NCBI GenBank assembly: GCA_958299035.1
Contig: CATQJL010000112.1
Span: 54,479,140-54,543,139, forward strand
DNA: 64,000 nt
Origin: Cylicocyclus nassatus
Taxonomy: Eukaryota; Nematoda; Chromadorea; Rhabditida; Strongylidae
Direction: 5' to 3'
Both the position numbers and the translations under genes were made by a program. Positions 46,701 to 55,135 of this stretch are shown here, piece after piece (positions within the stretch are counted from its first letter, which is position 1; each line of letters starts with the position of its first letter). The notes under the pieces were generated by a model. It did not search any database. It saw only the letters and a program-made list of their open reading frames with translations, and was not told the DNA's origin.

Positions 46701-49533
46701 CTTGATTGGTGGATCGAGGGGAAACCGATCGATCTCCTTAGTCAGAAGGTTCCATTGTACCACGACACCCTTGTCGTAACCGATGAGCAGTTTTGTGGGC
46801 TCTGTGGGGCTCGCGGCAATTTGTCTTATATGACCAGGATGTACCCGGCAACTCCTATAACATACAGGTTTGTGAATTTGTTCGAGAAGAGATGAAAATA
46901 CTGCAAAAAAAAAGAGATATCCAAAAATTGTGGCTTACAAATCGATAGCTTTGTTCCAGTTGATGACATAAGGGCTCAGCTGGAAAGTGCCAACGGATAC
47001 GAAATACACGTTACCCTAAATGTTTAGGACGTTAATCTTTGTAACGTATAAAAAATCGATAGTATGAATGTAACGTATAAAAAATCGATAGTATGAACAG
47101 GCATTTTTAGAAAACAGTGCAATAGCAAACCTTGTCTGTGCCTACATATAACCACTTTCCACCCATGGGAAGATTTATACATGTCACAGATTCTTTGTTC
47201 AATTGTAAGCTGTGTACGATCTGGAATGCATAAGTGGTAATAGGAAAATGAAAATAAAAAAATTACAAAAATTACCTCTGGGATCTTCTGGCGGTAATTC
47301 CATAGATGTATGAGGTCACTGCCGCACGCCGTAATCAAACCTCCCTGGAATCATTTTTTAGTTTCTTCAAAAAAGAGACATGTTGGCCACCAACTTCATT
47401 AATTAGAAATTGGATATGGTTGACAGCATGATCCGATTCATGTCGCAGCAAATAGTCTACTCCTAGGTCACCTGAAAGAACATCAGACTCTCTAGAGATA
47501 CTACAAGATGCTTTGAGCAAGGGGGTATTTTTGTATGTGATCTGAGTAAAAATGCACGCTGCTGAACACTGAGATTAGGACTAACGTAGAAAAAAAAAGC
47601 GAACTCCAAAATGAAGCAAAACCAAAAAAAGGCTAGGAAGAATGTTGCGAAAGCACCAGAAAAACAGCAAGTGTTGATTACCACTCTTGGAAAGTGACAG
47701 CATATTCAAGAAGTTAATAGCATATTCACACTGAGCATGGTTCAAACAACAGCAACAATCATCCTTCCCCCCCCCCCCCTGCGACACACCGAAAAGCAAA
47801 GACAAACGCAGACGTAAGGTATGCGAAATTCAAAAACCATGCAGATAAATGCAAGCAAGCTGACGTATCCTTAGACTCACCTATAATTCGCACTAATCCA
47901 TGTCCGGTTCCGATTGCTAACAAGCGTTGCACCGGATCGTAGGCCAAACACCGTGCGTCATCAGGAAATCCATGCCGAACAATCTAGAAAAACAACATGA
48001 GGAAAGAACATTCGTAGATGTCCCAAAGCAAAATAGAAAAAAAAACTGAAATGAGAGAGTTGAGGCAGAATCGCATACAGCATCACTTAAGATCCTGTAA
48101 GCGTGATTTTGTAACTGCATAACAGATCAGAAAAGTGTCATATGAAGAATGAGAAGGAACTAACAATTTAAACAGTTTGAAAGCGTGTTGCAGATGTCCC
48201 AAAACAATAGATAAAATCAAAATACTTCTCAATACTCAATTTTAGTGATAGCAATACATAGCCCTCTTTTTTGGTTTCCAAAGAAAAAACAGGAGGCTAT
48301 CTGTCGCTTGGAACTCAGGAGATTTCCATTACCACATCAAAGAAGCGGCATTCTGCCGTTAATGCTAAGCCATTTATCAAAGTCGTACATAGAAAATTCA
48401 TCCAAAGAAGGATTAGAGATGCGGAACAGAAACTTGCTTTAGGTAAAGTTCACTGAGTCCAAATATGAAAAGGGACAAGCTTTTCAACATTTTTGACAAC
48501 CTATGTGCTGAGCTAGACGCTAAGAGCTTTGCACCTTTTCTCATATTCAAACATTCTTATTAATCGTGTGGAATACACAGAGATGTCACACTATTCGAAA
48601 ATTTGATGGGAAAAACAGTTACAAGGATGCGCCTTCCAAACTTTGAACCTTACAAAGGTCATAGAACTAGGCATTTTTCTTAGGAATATTTCAGGAGTGA
48701 AAAGGTAACACGAGATAAGCAAATACTACCGGATTGCTGTGTTCTAGGCTCTAGCGCATGGAGACTATTCTACAAACATTTGGGAAGCCTAGGGCTTTAT
48801 CTATACACGAAAATGAGAGAAAGACAAATCATCCCCATAATGATGGCTATTGAACAATGACGTGATTTCAGAAAAACCCACTATGGACCAGGATCGCCCC
48901 AATCTCAAGCTGATGACGAGATAAAAGAAGAAAAACTCAGAGGCCAAAGAAACACAAGTTGCATGGATTAACCACATTCTTTTATTTGTACAGAGGTGAA
49001 TCACAAGCCAAATCCCCCAGATGAAATATGTCCTTCCTAGGCGTCAACATGTTTTATGCTTTCTTATATAGACGGCTTTATATGGACATGCAAACTTTAG
49101 TAGTAGAGATTAACGAGATTAGTCGAGCAGCACTGCAGCACTTGCTGTGACTTATTGCCGAGAAAGCTGGCGAAAAAACACTGCAACTACTTCGGAAGAA
49201 GGTCTTTCCTATCAAAAACTGGGGTGTGATCTTATACACTTTACGAATGAGGACCACTATAACTGTTGGCGTTATAGTAACAAAGCAAAAAAAAGAAGAA
49301 AAATCAAAGTTCAGCCACTAGTGAAGTGAAAAAAGAAGAGATGGATGATGGAAGTGAAGACTTACCTTCTCAAAACAACAGTGTTCAGGCTGGATTTTCT
49401 CATCGACTGCGATGTCGAGACGAGAATGCGATCGCAAACCGTCAATTGCTGACGCGAACCTGGAAGAAACATCATGAGATAGGAACAGCAACAAAGTAAA
49501 GTTTCCGACTAACTTCTTTTTCGCCTTGTCCAT
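29784..49533 (-). CDS. tom-1: Tomosyn (syntaxin-binding protein 5 family), about 33 coding exons
   Basis: Coding exons, 5' to 3' (high to low): 49533-49514, 49459-49366, 47983-47881, 47471-47395, 47344-47276, 47220-47131, 47015-46939, 46854-46693, 46646-46570, 46516-46406, 46323-46208, 46130-46066, 46014-45867, 45810-45743, 45541-45385, 45330-45247, 45057-44965, 44639-44526, 44244-44148, 44095-43959, 43002-42633, 39676-39527, 39479-39366, 37519-37371, 37317-37249, 36494-36396, 36341-36282, 36230-36151, 35983-35920, 35870-35754, 31775-31694 (tentative), 31092-30947, 29921-29784. They total 3597 nt, 1198 residues plus stop, all phases consistent; vertebrate tomosyn is about 1150. Two WD40 propellers precede a C-terminal R-SNARE-like motif. 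Diagnostic matches: ITACGSDLIHLWNYRQK, HPGHIRQIA, ATVLEMDHPI, YYADCPSDLIGAL, GTVRFWQASG, the end EKKKWYNF. The SNARE tail separates it from Lgl proteins, which lack it. Tomosyn binds syntaxin/SNAP-25 in the cytosol at release sites and restrains vesicle priming. Start: ATG 49533, aligning with the family start M-x-K...(V/I)LDGL. Confidence 0.93.
30016..30381. mobile_element. TTAA-type palindromic MITE in the last tom-1 intron
   Basis: Left end TTGAAGGCAGCATCCAGGCA, right end CCTGGACGCTGCTTTTAA. The two halves are inverted copies almost to the centre, near GCGCAACCCATCAG and CGTTGCGCCATGGAT. Closest relative in the window is 59692-60050. Confidence 0.8.
30398..30580. repeat. Degenerate half of the family at 37857-38294 and 40787-41216
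   Basis: The series GATAAGATTTTGATGC, CTAATTAGATAATCGCGCAAG, TCGCTGCAAAAAATGG and CGCGCTAGCTGCGCCC parallels the left halves of those elements in order and spacing. No inverted partner is seen here. Confidence 0.5.
34935..35125 (-). other. Exon-like coding segment in the large tom-1 intron, unidentified
   Basis: An open frame reads MSHVRPESDAGAEIVDKVLV followed by DVDFLVTLDQPNFVKAYGNE, with balanced amino-acid use unlike the surrounding AT-rich frames. Further exon-like bits lie downstream on the same strand: 34443-34510 (PREKAAIEALVPEQ then gtaaaa) and about 34026-34095 (WEELFGLSADILLQFL). I could not join them by splice phase. They may be remains of a nested gene or inserted retrocopy. Confidence 0.22.
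35248..35417. mobile_element. TTAA-type MITE, same subfamily as 18696-18906
   Basis: GAGGGCACAGAC at the left, CTAGACGCTGCCTTTAA at the right, with shared internal blocks GGGTGGGTGTGG, TTTTGCGGGTTCCAGG, GATGCCC and TTAGATTTTGCC. Confidence 0.6.
35754..39676 (-). CDS. tom-1: tom-1 exons 22-30: second WD40 propeller
   Basis: Residues about 777-1077. Exon 22 is Ser-rich then FVSSLTFIQSYSRRN; exon 23 encodes SPCLWVGTSAGASIALNLIL, the signature CLWVGTTLGTVLVIALNL block, then VVIAPSG. Exon 24 (TVVKMKGQIIYQTFMDHSF) matches the GTILRLKGAILRMAFLD block. Exons 25-26 cover the QYAVICSEKQAKVISLP region (here TLIVVAEYEVKAIALP), exon 28 the FSLPSLRPL block (VLSLPSLRVL), exon 29 the NNGQALYLVSPTE block (EHGLGIYMASPSE), and exon 30 the LGDLF-PPRNNSSFLK segment preceding the tail. 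Confidence 0.92.
37857..38294. mobile_element. 438-bp MITE between tom-1 exons 23 and 24
   Basis: Inverted ends: AGACACCTTCCTGCCAAAAT at 37861 and GCAAGAACGGTGTCT ending at about 38291, followed inward by GAGATTTCGATGC and its counterpart GTAAAAATCTCATGG. Internal CTCCGCCCACCAACG and TTGATGGTCTGGAAGAACC blocks recur in diverged form at 40900-40950. Confidence 0.6.
39871..40322. mobile_element. TTAA-flanked near-perfect palindromic MITE
   Basis: Begins TTAAAGGCAGTAAGTCGGCA and ends TGCCGATCTACTGCCTTTAA. The halves pair over more than 180 bp (GCAAAACATGGTCACAGGG with CCCTGTGACCTTGTTTTGC; CCCATAATGGAACCTATGGG with its complement). The centre has GGACGAGTGACTTCC and CACTCGTCCATG. It lies in the 2.9-kb tom-1 intron. 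Confidence 0.85.
40319..40769. mobile_element. Second TTAA-type element abutting the first
   Basis: Starts TTAAAGGCAGCGGCTCGACA and ends GCCGGGACGCTGCCTTTAA. Its left TTAA is the same four bases as the right TTAA of the neighbouring element, so one element inserted into the target site of the other. The interior is GC-rich and not palindromic; overlapping Pro/Arg-rich frames of 60-107 codons here have no support. Confidence 0.75.
40787..41216. mobile_element. Degenerate inverted-repeat element
   Basis: Left block CCGTCCATCCCGACTTGGTT and AAAATTTTGATGC pair with GCATCAAAATCTCACC and TGAGTGGATGGTG at the right. Related in its interior to 37857-38294 and 30398-30580. Confidence 0.5.
41923..41997 (-). 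CDS. tom-1: Possible phase-neutral cassette exon of tom-1
   Basis: 75 nt between acceptor gagaaatcag (AG complement at 41998-41999) and donor gttaca. It starts with TTGAC like the next constitutive exon (39676), accepts the same incoming G, and ends with a single G, so inclusion adds 25 residues (DATEYGKSPEVRSPSRTLQS and a short end) without shifting frame. Ser/Pro/Arg-rich content suits the linker. The frame stops 10 bases beyond the donor if it is not spliced. Its location matches where vertebrate tomosyn transcripts are alternatively spliced. Not proven. Confidence 0.4.
42633..45057 (-). CDS. tom-1: tom-1 exons 17-21: second-propeller start and variable linker
   Basis: Residues about 507-776. 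Exons 17-18 are polar and Pro/Ser-rich, ending FKVRGAPVKRPAGYQ, the counterpart of the tomosyn KVKNSPLKQSPGYQ segment. Exons 19-20 give ALNSAFGVIALG and MTNGLALVDIAQ, matching the family's SSYGLVVFGNCNGIAMVD. Exon 21 is the largest (370 nt) and encodes the acidic then basic linker: NEDDEDDDR, SLFRRNTTDF, and KVTRSLSFHNSH, a probable kinase target like the RKLSLP region of mammalian tomosyn. This corresponds to the hypervariable, alternatively spliced region of vertebrate tomosyns. Confidence 0.9.
43138..43571. mobile_element. TTAA-type MITE with GGCACC ends
   Basis: AGGCACCTTCCACTCAAAGT at the left and TTTCGAGTGGACGGTTCCT at the right are inverted, flanked by TTAG rather than TTAA. Same end type as the large element 51937-52807. 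In the intron between tom-1 exons 20 and 21. Confidence 0.65.
45247..49533 (-). CDS. tom-1: tom-1 exons 1-16: N-terminal WD40 propeller
   Basis: Residues about 1-506. The first 38 residues hold the basic start MDKAKKK and AIDGLRSHSRL. WD-type blades follow, with landmarks CLAYDPVQRLLAIGTGHG, HIQFLINEGGLITA (across exons 4-5), KWLYVGTDK, NVYFVSVGTFQLSPYVINWN, KLLIGYDKGVVVQWNLL, VFDPL-type RFPLDPPIKC and GSICVYNMKKT. These correspond blade by blade to the first propeller of vertebrate and fly tomosyn. Introns are short (about 40-290 nt) except between exons 2 and 3 (1.4 kb). The exon 9 join (TG|CTGG) gives KCFCWHYDG, matching the family's CFSWHHEG. Confidence 0.92.
47041..47098. repeat. 29-bp tandem duplication in a tom-1 intron
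   Basis: Two consecutive 29-bp units beginning GTAACGTATAAAAAATCGAT, differing only at the last base. Same size class and freshness as the duplication at 12531-12590. Confidence 0.85.
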
Positions 49534-49593
49534 CTTGAGTTCGAGTAAACTGCTTAAGTTGTCGCGTAAGCCTTCAGATTCAAGTATTTCATG

Positions 49594-49605
49594 CTGCAAA
49601 GAAAA
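49594..49605 (-). promoter_or_regulatory. Splice or trans-splice acceptor before tom-1
   Basis: On the minus strand ttttttctttgcag ends at 49594, and the chosen ATG lies 60 bases on at 49533. The intervening bases are open in frame (HEILESEGLRDNLSSLLELK), so either a spliced leader is added here or a further upstream exon extends the protein. Confidence 0.45.
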
Positions 49606-50087
49606 AATTTTGAGACGGGAGCAACACGAATTCACCTTCACGACGAGTTACGAGCGGATTATGAAAACAAAGAAATTGAATGTGATAAACAGTAAATGAA
49701 AAAACCACAACCCTCGCGAATGAGCTTGAGAAACATGATGGTGAATAATGGTCTCGATGATCGGAAGCGAGAGGAAATGCAAGTAAATTTGGCGACAAAT
49801 TCAGTCTTTCGTGCAAATGCGGAAATGAAATTAGAACGCAAAATTGCGGCTCGGTCATGCAGATTCTATCCGTTTCTTTTCAGTCACAGGCGTCTGTTAG
49901 TATTATTTAATCTACTACTGCTACTACCAAACTCTGATATTATCAGGCAGTAGATTGTTCGGAACAGAAAGCGATGCAAATGCTGCTTTACAGTCTAAAT
50001 GACAGTTAGGATAGTGTTCTTGCGTTCGCGACAACAATTGTGCGTGGAAATGACTGCAAGGATTGGTAGAAATTCGCTTAGTTATTT

Positions 50088-50155
50088 TTTTACGCGCAGG
50101 TGTTGTCAGCAATGCAACGAAATCGTTTCTTCCGCGCAAGTGTTGTTGGCACTAC
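50088..50155. repeat. Dispersed fragment of the tandem-repeat family at 61.8-63.0 kb
   Basis: TTTTTTACGCGCAGGTGTTG and, 45 bp on, TTCCGCGCAAGTGTTGTTGG match the conserved ACGCGCAAATGTTGTGAACA landmark of the array. A comparable single fragment occurs at 10185-10215. Confidence 0.5.
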
Positions 50156-50539
50156 AAGGTACTTATTAGCCGTCCAGTCTACTAGGCTATTAGGAAACAG
50201 GCCGAAGTCTCTTGCCATCAGCCAAATATGCAGAAGAATTTGAATGACACAAATACAGATGCAGACGATGCACATCTGCCACTACTGAGGCGACAGTGAC
50301 GCAGAGTCCGTTGCAGCGCGTCGAACACAACATTATGTCGTAAATCTTTCAGCCAACTATGAACAAAAGGAGGCATACATGACGAGAACGAAGATGACCA
50401 AGAAGAATTGCATTTTTGTGAATATAAGCAGTGAAGGCAGTGGCATAAAAATGGACTGTAATCAACGATACGCAACAAATTTCTGCATAGGAAAAGTTCA
50501 TCTAATAAAGACTTGGAACATTATGCAAATCTTGCGAGC

Positions 50540-50845
50540 CATTCCGGCACGAAGTTGGCGGCATAAGCACACGCCATAGTTGATCCCCTTGATCTACTAG
50601 ATCCGCTTGTTCCACTTAATCGAGTTGATCCGCTTGATCCACTTCGTGTAAAACGCGCCGTGAGTAATTTGTCATTTGGTGTTGCGTATAGCAAATTTGC
50701 GCAACAGTTCAATTTTTTTTACCTATGCGACGCCAAATGACAAATTAGTGACGGCGGATTTTACATGAAGCGGATCAAGTGGATCAAATGGATCAACAGC
50801 GTGTGCCATAAGGCTGCGAACAAAGTTGCGCATACCAGCGCCGAG
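50540..50845. mobile_element. About 300-bp palindromic MITE with GATCCRCTTGATCC units
   Basis: Left arm: GCACACGCCATAGTTGATCC, then several ATCCGCTTGATCC-like units, then TGTAAAACGCGCCGTGAGTA and ATTTGTCATTTGGTGTTGCG. The right arm is the inverted series ending GGATCAACAGCGTGTGCCAT. The loop is near 50690-50720. No ORF. Confidence 0.75.
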
Positions 50846-50945
50846 CAAGCGCCGTTCTAGCGCCGTACCGCCACGTCGATCAATCAGTACGCGGCGCACG
50901 AATGCGGCTCCGGCACGGTTATAGCACGGCGCCGGCACCGCTCCG
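50838..50945. repeat. GC-rich dispersed repeat (GCGCCG/GGCACGG units)
   Basis: GCGCCGAGCAAGCGCCG, CGGCTCCGGCACGG and CACGGCGCCGGCACCG-like units directly follow the palindrome. Similar segments at 5556-5605 and 13555-13640 suggest a small, diverged family. Function unknown. Confidence 0.4.
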
Positions 50946-51067
50946 GACGGGCAACTCTGGGGCCATCCTGAGCACGCGAGAATTGAATAAAGAGACAGTA
51001 AACATTGTGCGTTGCATTACATGATGTGACAAGCTGCTAAAACAACAGCGCGCGGTCGTTCGCTAAA

Positions 51068-51334
51068 ATGACGCAAGCCGCTCGCATAAATTTGCGTTCG
51101 GACCTGGGACGATTCATTCTTGGCACAGACTATGTTATATCAGACTACTTTGTTGGCAATCATTCAGCATACGAAGTTCTTTACAGGTGAGCAAGTCGTA
51201 TTTTTAACAGCGCTTTCACATTAAAAACTCTTATCTTTTCTAGGACTTTCAACACTCAATGCTGTAGCTCATTTTGTGAATCTAAATTTATTTTACATTT
51301 CACGCCAATGAAACCTATACCAAGCACACGATAA
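51068..51334 (+). CDS. Possible small two-exon gene (69 residues), unidentified
   Basis: Exon 1 51068-51186 starts MTQAARINLRSDLGRFILG and runs to AYEVLYR, then donor gtgagc; exon 2 51244-51334 follows a 57-nt intron with acceptor atcttttctag and continues TFNTQCCSSFCESKF to TAA. The Arg codon is split across the junction and the frame is preserved. Intron length and both sites are typical for nematodes. The CCSSFC stretch is Cys-rich, but there is no signal peptide or recognised domain. AATAAA occurs at 51648-51653. It is head-to-head with tom-1, 1.5 kb away. It could be the first two exons of something larger, or a chance arrangement. Confidence 0.38.
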
Positions 51335-51936
51335 CGTGCAGGCGCTTTAAAACCTCTAAACTGCTTCAGCGGCAATACAATTTTTTTACAGCGGATGTTT
51401 TTCGCGCCTCTTTTTCGGGTAAAATCAACTCTGAGAACGAATAAGATTACATGAATCTAATGCTGTGAGTGCTAGCATGTGGCATGCGTGATTCTCACAC
51501 GTAATTTGAGACCTTGGCCTTCGAGGTGCTCATGAAAGCAAAAGCAAACACTTCTCAAATTGAGAAAAAACTGAGTTCGAACTTGCCGTGACTACAGGGT
51601 CGAAGAACATGTTTGCAATCTATCAAATTTAAAAAGAAAATTATGAAATAAAGAGAGAGTTTGAGTACTCAATGTTATTCCTACTTATTCATCAATTTCT
51701 ATTCAGAACTTGCTCTTTTCTACTAACTATCAAAATCATGATTTTTTTCATCTCTAAGTTTCTTAGCTTACCCTAATTTTCGCTCTCCTTTGGGGACCTG
51801 AGTGCCAAAAGAATGGTTATTTGTCTTTGACAGTTAGAACTATCTTTGGTTAAAGACCAGGATAAAAAGATAGAGACTTTTTGAAAAGCACAAAAACAAG
51901 AGGCGAAATTTTTAAGTAGAGATGCTCTAGCACCAC

Positions 51937-52807
51937 TTAAAGGCACCGTCCACCCAAAGCGAAGTTGATGAGATTTCGGTGGCATACTAGTGTGGGCCCC
52001 CACACTAGGCAAACCTCCAAGTAGCGCCGCAAAGTACTCCTTCCGAAGCGAGAAATCCGCTCCGGAAGGGACGTAACCGGAGGTGGTCACTCCGCCCACT
52101 TTGCAGGCGCGCTGATATACGCAGGGCGTCATTAGCAAACTAGTCATGGGCAATTGTGCAATCGATTAGGAGTATTGGGAAATGTTTGCCCCAGTCTTGA
52201 TCCAGGTTCCGCGTATTTAGCACATTCACACAGAAAGCAGTGAAAGCAAGTGTTTTAGCACACAGAAATGCGTGATAGTTTAGTGCGATGATCCATTAGT
52301 CATGTAGACGGCGTCAACGATTATTTAGACTACAAATAGTTTTTCAATCTGATGTACATTGCAATGAAAAAACTCACGTCGCATGTTCATCTCGTTTTAT
52401 TGAGCACAAGCGTCACCTATAACGAAAGATCGTGTCCATATCAAGAAAAACAGCCATGCCGGATGCTGATGGTGGCTATAATCGAAAAAACAACTTTGTC
52501 GTAGATTTAGTCATGACTGAATAAAAAACGAACGGTTGAGGATACAAGTACACGAAATAACACTAGAAAAACTCCGATTAGTCGCCTACGACGAGGCAGC
52601 GTACTGCGCTGTGTGTGTAGTCTCTCCAACGGTGCGCCTGCAAAGTGGGCGGAGTGACCACCTCCGGTTACGTCCCTTCCGGGGCGGATTTCTCGCTTCG
52701 GAAGGAGTATTTTGCCTCGCTACTTGGGGGTTTGCCTAGTGTGGGGGCCCACACTAGTATGCCACCGAAATCTCATCAACCTCGCTTTGGGTGGACGGTG
52801 CCTTTAA
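51937..52807. mobile_element. 871-bp TTAA element with terminal inverted repeats of about 175 bp
   Basis: TTAAAGGCACCGTCCACCCA at the left and TGGACGGTGCCTTTAA at the right, with TTAA on both sides. The inverted arms (about 51941-52115 and 52628-52803) match nearly base for base through CACACTAGGCAAACC, TCCTTCCGAAGCGAGAAATC and GGTGGTCACTCCGCCCAC. The unique middle of about 500 bp encodes nothing recognisable. TTAA targets are typical of piggyBac-type transposition, so this is a non-autonomous derivative of such a system or of another TTAA-specific one. Confidence 0.85.
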
Positions 52808-54102
52808 CATATGGTAACTACATTTTTTCCACTGAAATTCTGGTGACATTTTGTTTTGAAATTTCCAGAAAATGGAGCTAGCAAATAACTGCTTACGAAG
52901 GAAGAAAAACTGATTTTTGGAACTTTTCAGTTTTGATAGATTACCGCAGTCCAATTTTTTTGTACCTGCTTATTTTATTAGAAACGACGATCATATGAGG
53001 TGGTAAGTGAGGTGAAAAAGAGTAGAAAAAAATAGAACAGTGTAAAAGACAGGAGTTCACGATATATCCTCCAAAAAGCTCTAAGAAGTCATATTTCACA
53101 CGATTCTGAGCAAAAATGACGGAAAGCCTTGGAATTCTCGGTAAATGACGTTGTGTTCGACGTTTACTTTATGACAAGTACATTTTCGATGATTTTCTGT
53201 ACCTGATATATGGGAATGCGCAGTAAGTCTGGGAATTATGAGGATTTATAGTGCGTCTGACTTTGAAAATACTCGATCATATGTCAAGTTTGTCGCAATC
53301 ACGGCAAAAACACATGAATTTGATTTTGTGGGAAAGCGGATAGTCAATACAGAGCTCAAAAATGGCGGTTTATTGCGGATTTGAAAGAAAAACTGTTTAT
53401 AAAGTGAAACTACATACTAATTCACCCATAAGTGCTCCATGAAAAATCGTAATTTTTTCTAGTTCCGATGATTTCGTACGATGATTTTTTGATAAAACTA
53501 AAAAAATCATGCACTTTTCAATTGTGCTTGGAGCAGAAATTCCTACTGGCATATCATGGACACTAAGAAAAAATAAAACAGGTGAATTTTCAGTTTCTAG
53601 TCACCAAAGTTGCTGAATTAAGCATAAAAAATAAGATTACTCTAAATTGTGGTGCGCTGATGTCTTTCTAGAGATAATTATGACTTTTGAATGTTCCCTA
53701 CTAACAATTCGATTTCATTTGGAATGATTAGGATCTCTACAGTGGCGGACTGAGGGGGAGGGCGGGAGGGGGGGGGGCCTCGAGAATGGGTCGCGAAATT
53801 TTTGAAGTTTAGTTACATGGTTTATAAAAATGTGCAAATGATTTGTTTATTTTGTGAATAATTAGAATAATTTTTAAAACTTTTCAAAAGTGTAAATTAG
53901 CCTTGCAAAAAAATTTATTTCGGGACATTCGAAGTAAATTTCAAGAAGGGTAAGATGAAAATCAGGATAATTTTCAATAACACTCATTATAAGTTAAATA
54001 GTTTTGTGCAAATACCCGCCCAATATATCTAGAGATCTTTATTTTTCGGAGATAGAAGAATCATTGAGTGGAACGTGTTTGTTACAAATACAAATTATAT
54101 AT
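52808..54102. other. AT-rich intergenic, no gene seen
   Basis: No exon-like sequence. At about 53740 CAGTGGCGGACTGAGGGGG resembles a hAT-type terminal repeat but no inverted partner was found. A 10-base G tract lies at 53768-53777. Confidence 0.45.
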
Positions 54103-54104
54103 TA

Positions 54105-55133
54105 GGTCGTTCCAAAAGTAATGTCGCTTTTTTCAAACGTACGCCACGTACATAAACGTACATATCGTGGAACAAAGATGTGTAAGAGATTCTGGTAGCA
54201 TTTGATGCAGCATTTTATTCTCCTTCTAAGGGTTATACAACCACTGCACAAAGTTTGATAACCTGTCAAAAATTATCAAAATCTTCGAGCGTGCTTTTTG
54301 AAAAGGCCAAGTTTCACAATTTTTTTGAAGCTTTATAACAATCCTCGGAAGGAGTCCAAGTAATGAATGGATAGGGCAAACCCTATAGGAAACAGCACAA
54401 TTTTTTTCTACTTTCCAGAGCTCGTCATAATTTTTGTATAGATTTTTTGATGAAACCGTTGAATTTTGGCGCTCGTCTCAGACACAAATGCAACAAACAC
54501 CAATAAATCTTCGGGTTTTGAAACTTACAAAGATTGATTATGGTTTGACACTAATTTTACAAACCAAATGAGCATTTACCGCTTCAAATTAGCAACTTTC
54601 AAAAATTTCGGGTACAGCCTGGGGCGCCCTGGAAAACCCGAATCATGACGATTTTATCCCCGGAAACTTGATGAATCGGGAAACAAAAAACAACTGGTAG
54701 AAAGAGGAGAAAAAGCTGCGTCTAATGTCACCCGAGTTGCTTGCCGGTTGTTGTTTTGTGAGGTTTGAGTTGACCAAATATGGAATTTGATGGCATCGAA
54801 AAATTGATTCCAGAAACTCTAAGAAGCAAGCTAAGGAAAAGAAGAAAAATCACATTGTGTCCTATAGGGTTTACTCGATTTACCTGTCACTTGTACATCT
54901 TTTGAGAATAGGTACAAAAATTTAGAAAAATAGCCGAACTTGACCATGGCAAAAATTCTGAGTTGCAGATTTTGGTAACTTTTCGAGAGGTCATTGAATA
55001 TTATGCAATGAAGTTACAACCATTAGAAAGAGGATAAAATGCTGCATCAAATGCTCCTAGAACCTCTTGAAAATCTTGATTCCATGAAATGCGGCGTTCA
55101 TTTGAAAAAAGCGCCATTACTTTCGGAACGACC
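54105..55133. mobile_element. Mariner-like non-autonomous element, TA-flanked
   Basis: Ends GGTCGTTCCAAAAGTAATGT and, inverted, GGTCGTTCCGAAAGTAATGG, followed by CGCTTTTTTCAAA on both sides and flanked by TA. The AAAAGTAAT-GCTTTTTT-type end is characteristic of mariner inverted repeats. A further inverted block (GCATTTGATGCAGCATTTTAT) lies about 100 bp inside each end. The interior has no open transposase frame. Confidence 0.75.
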
Positions 55134-55135
55134 TA

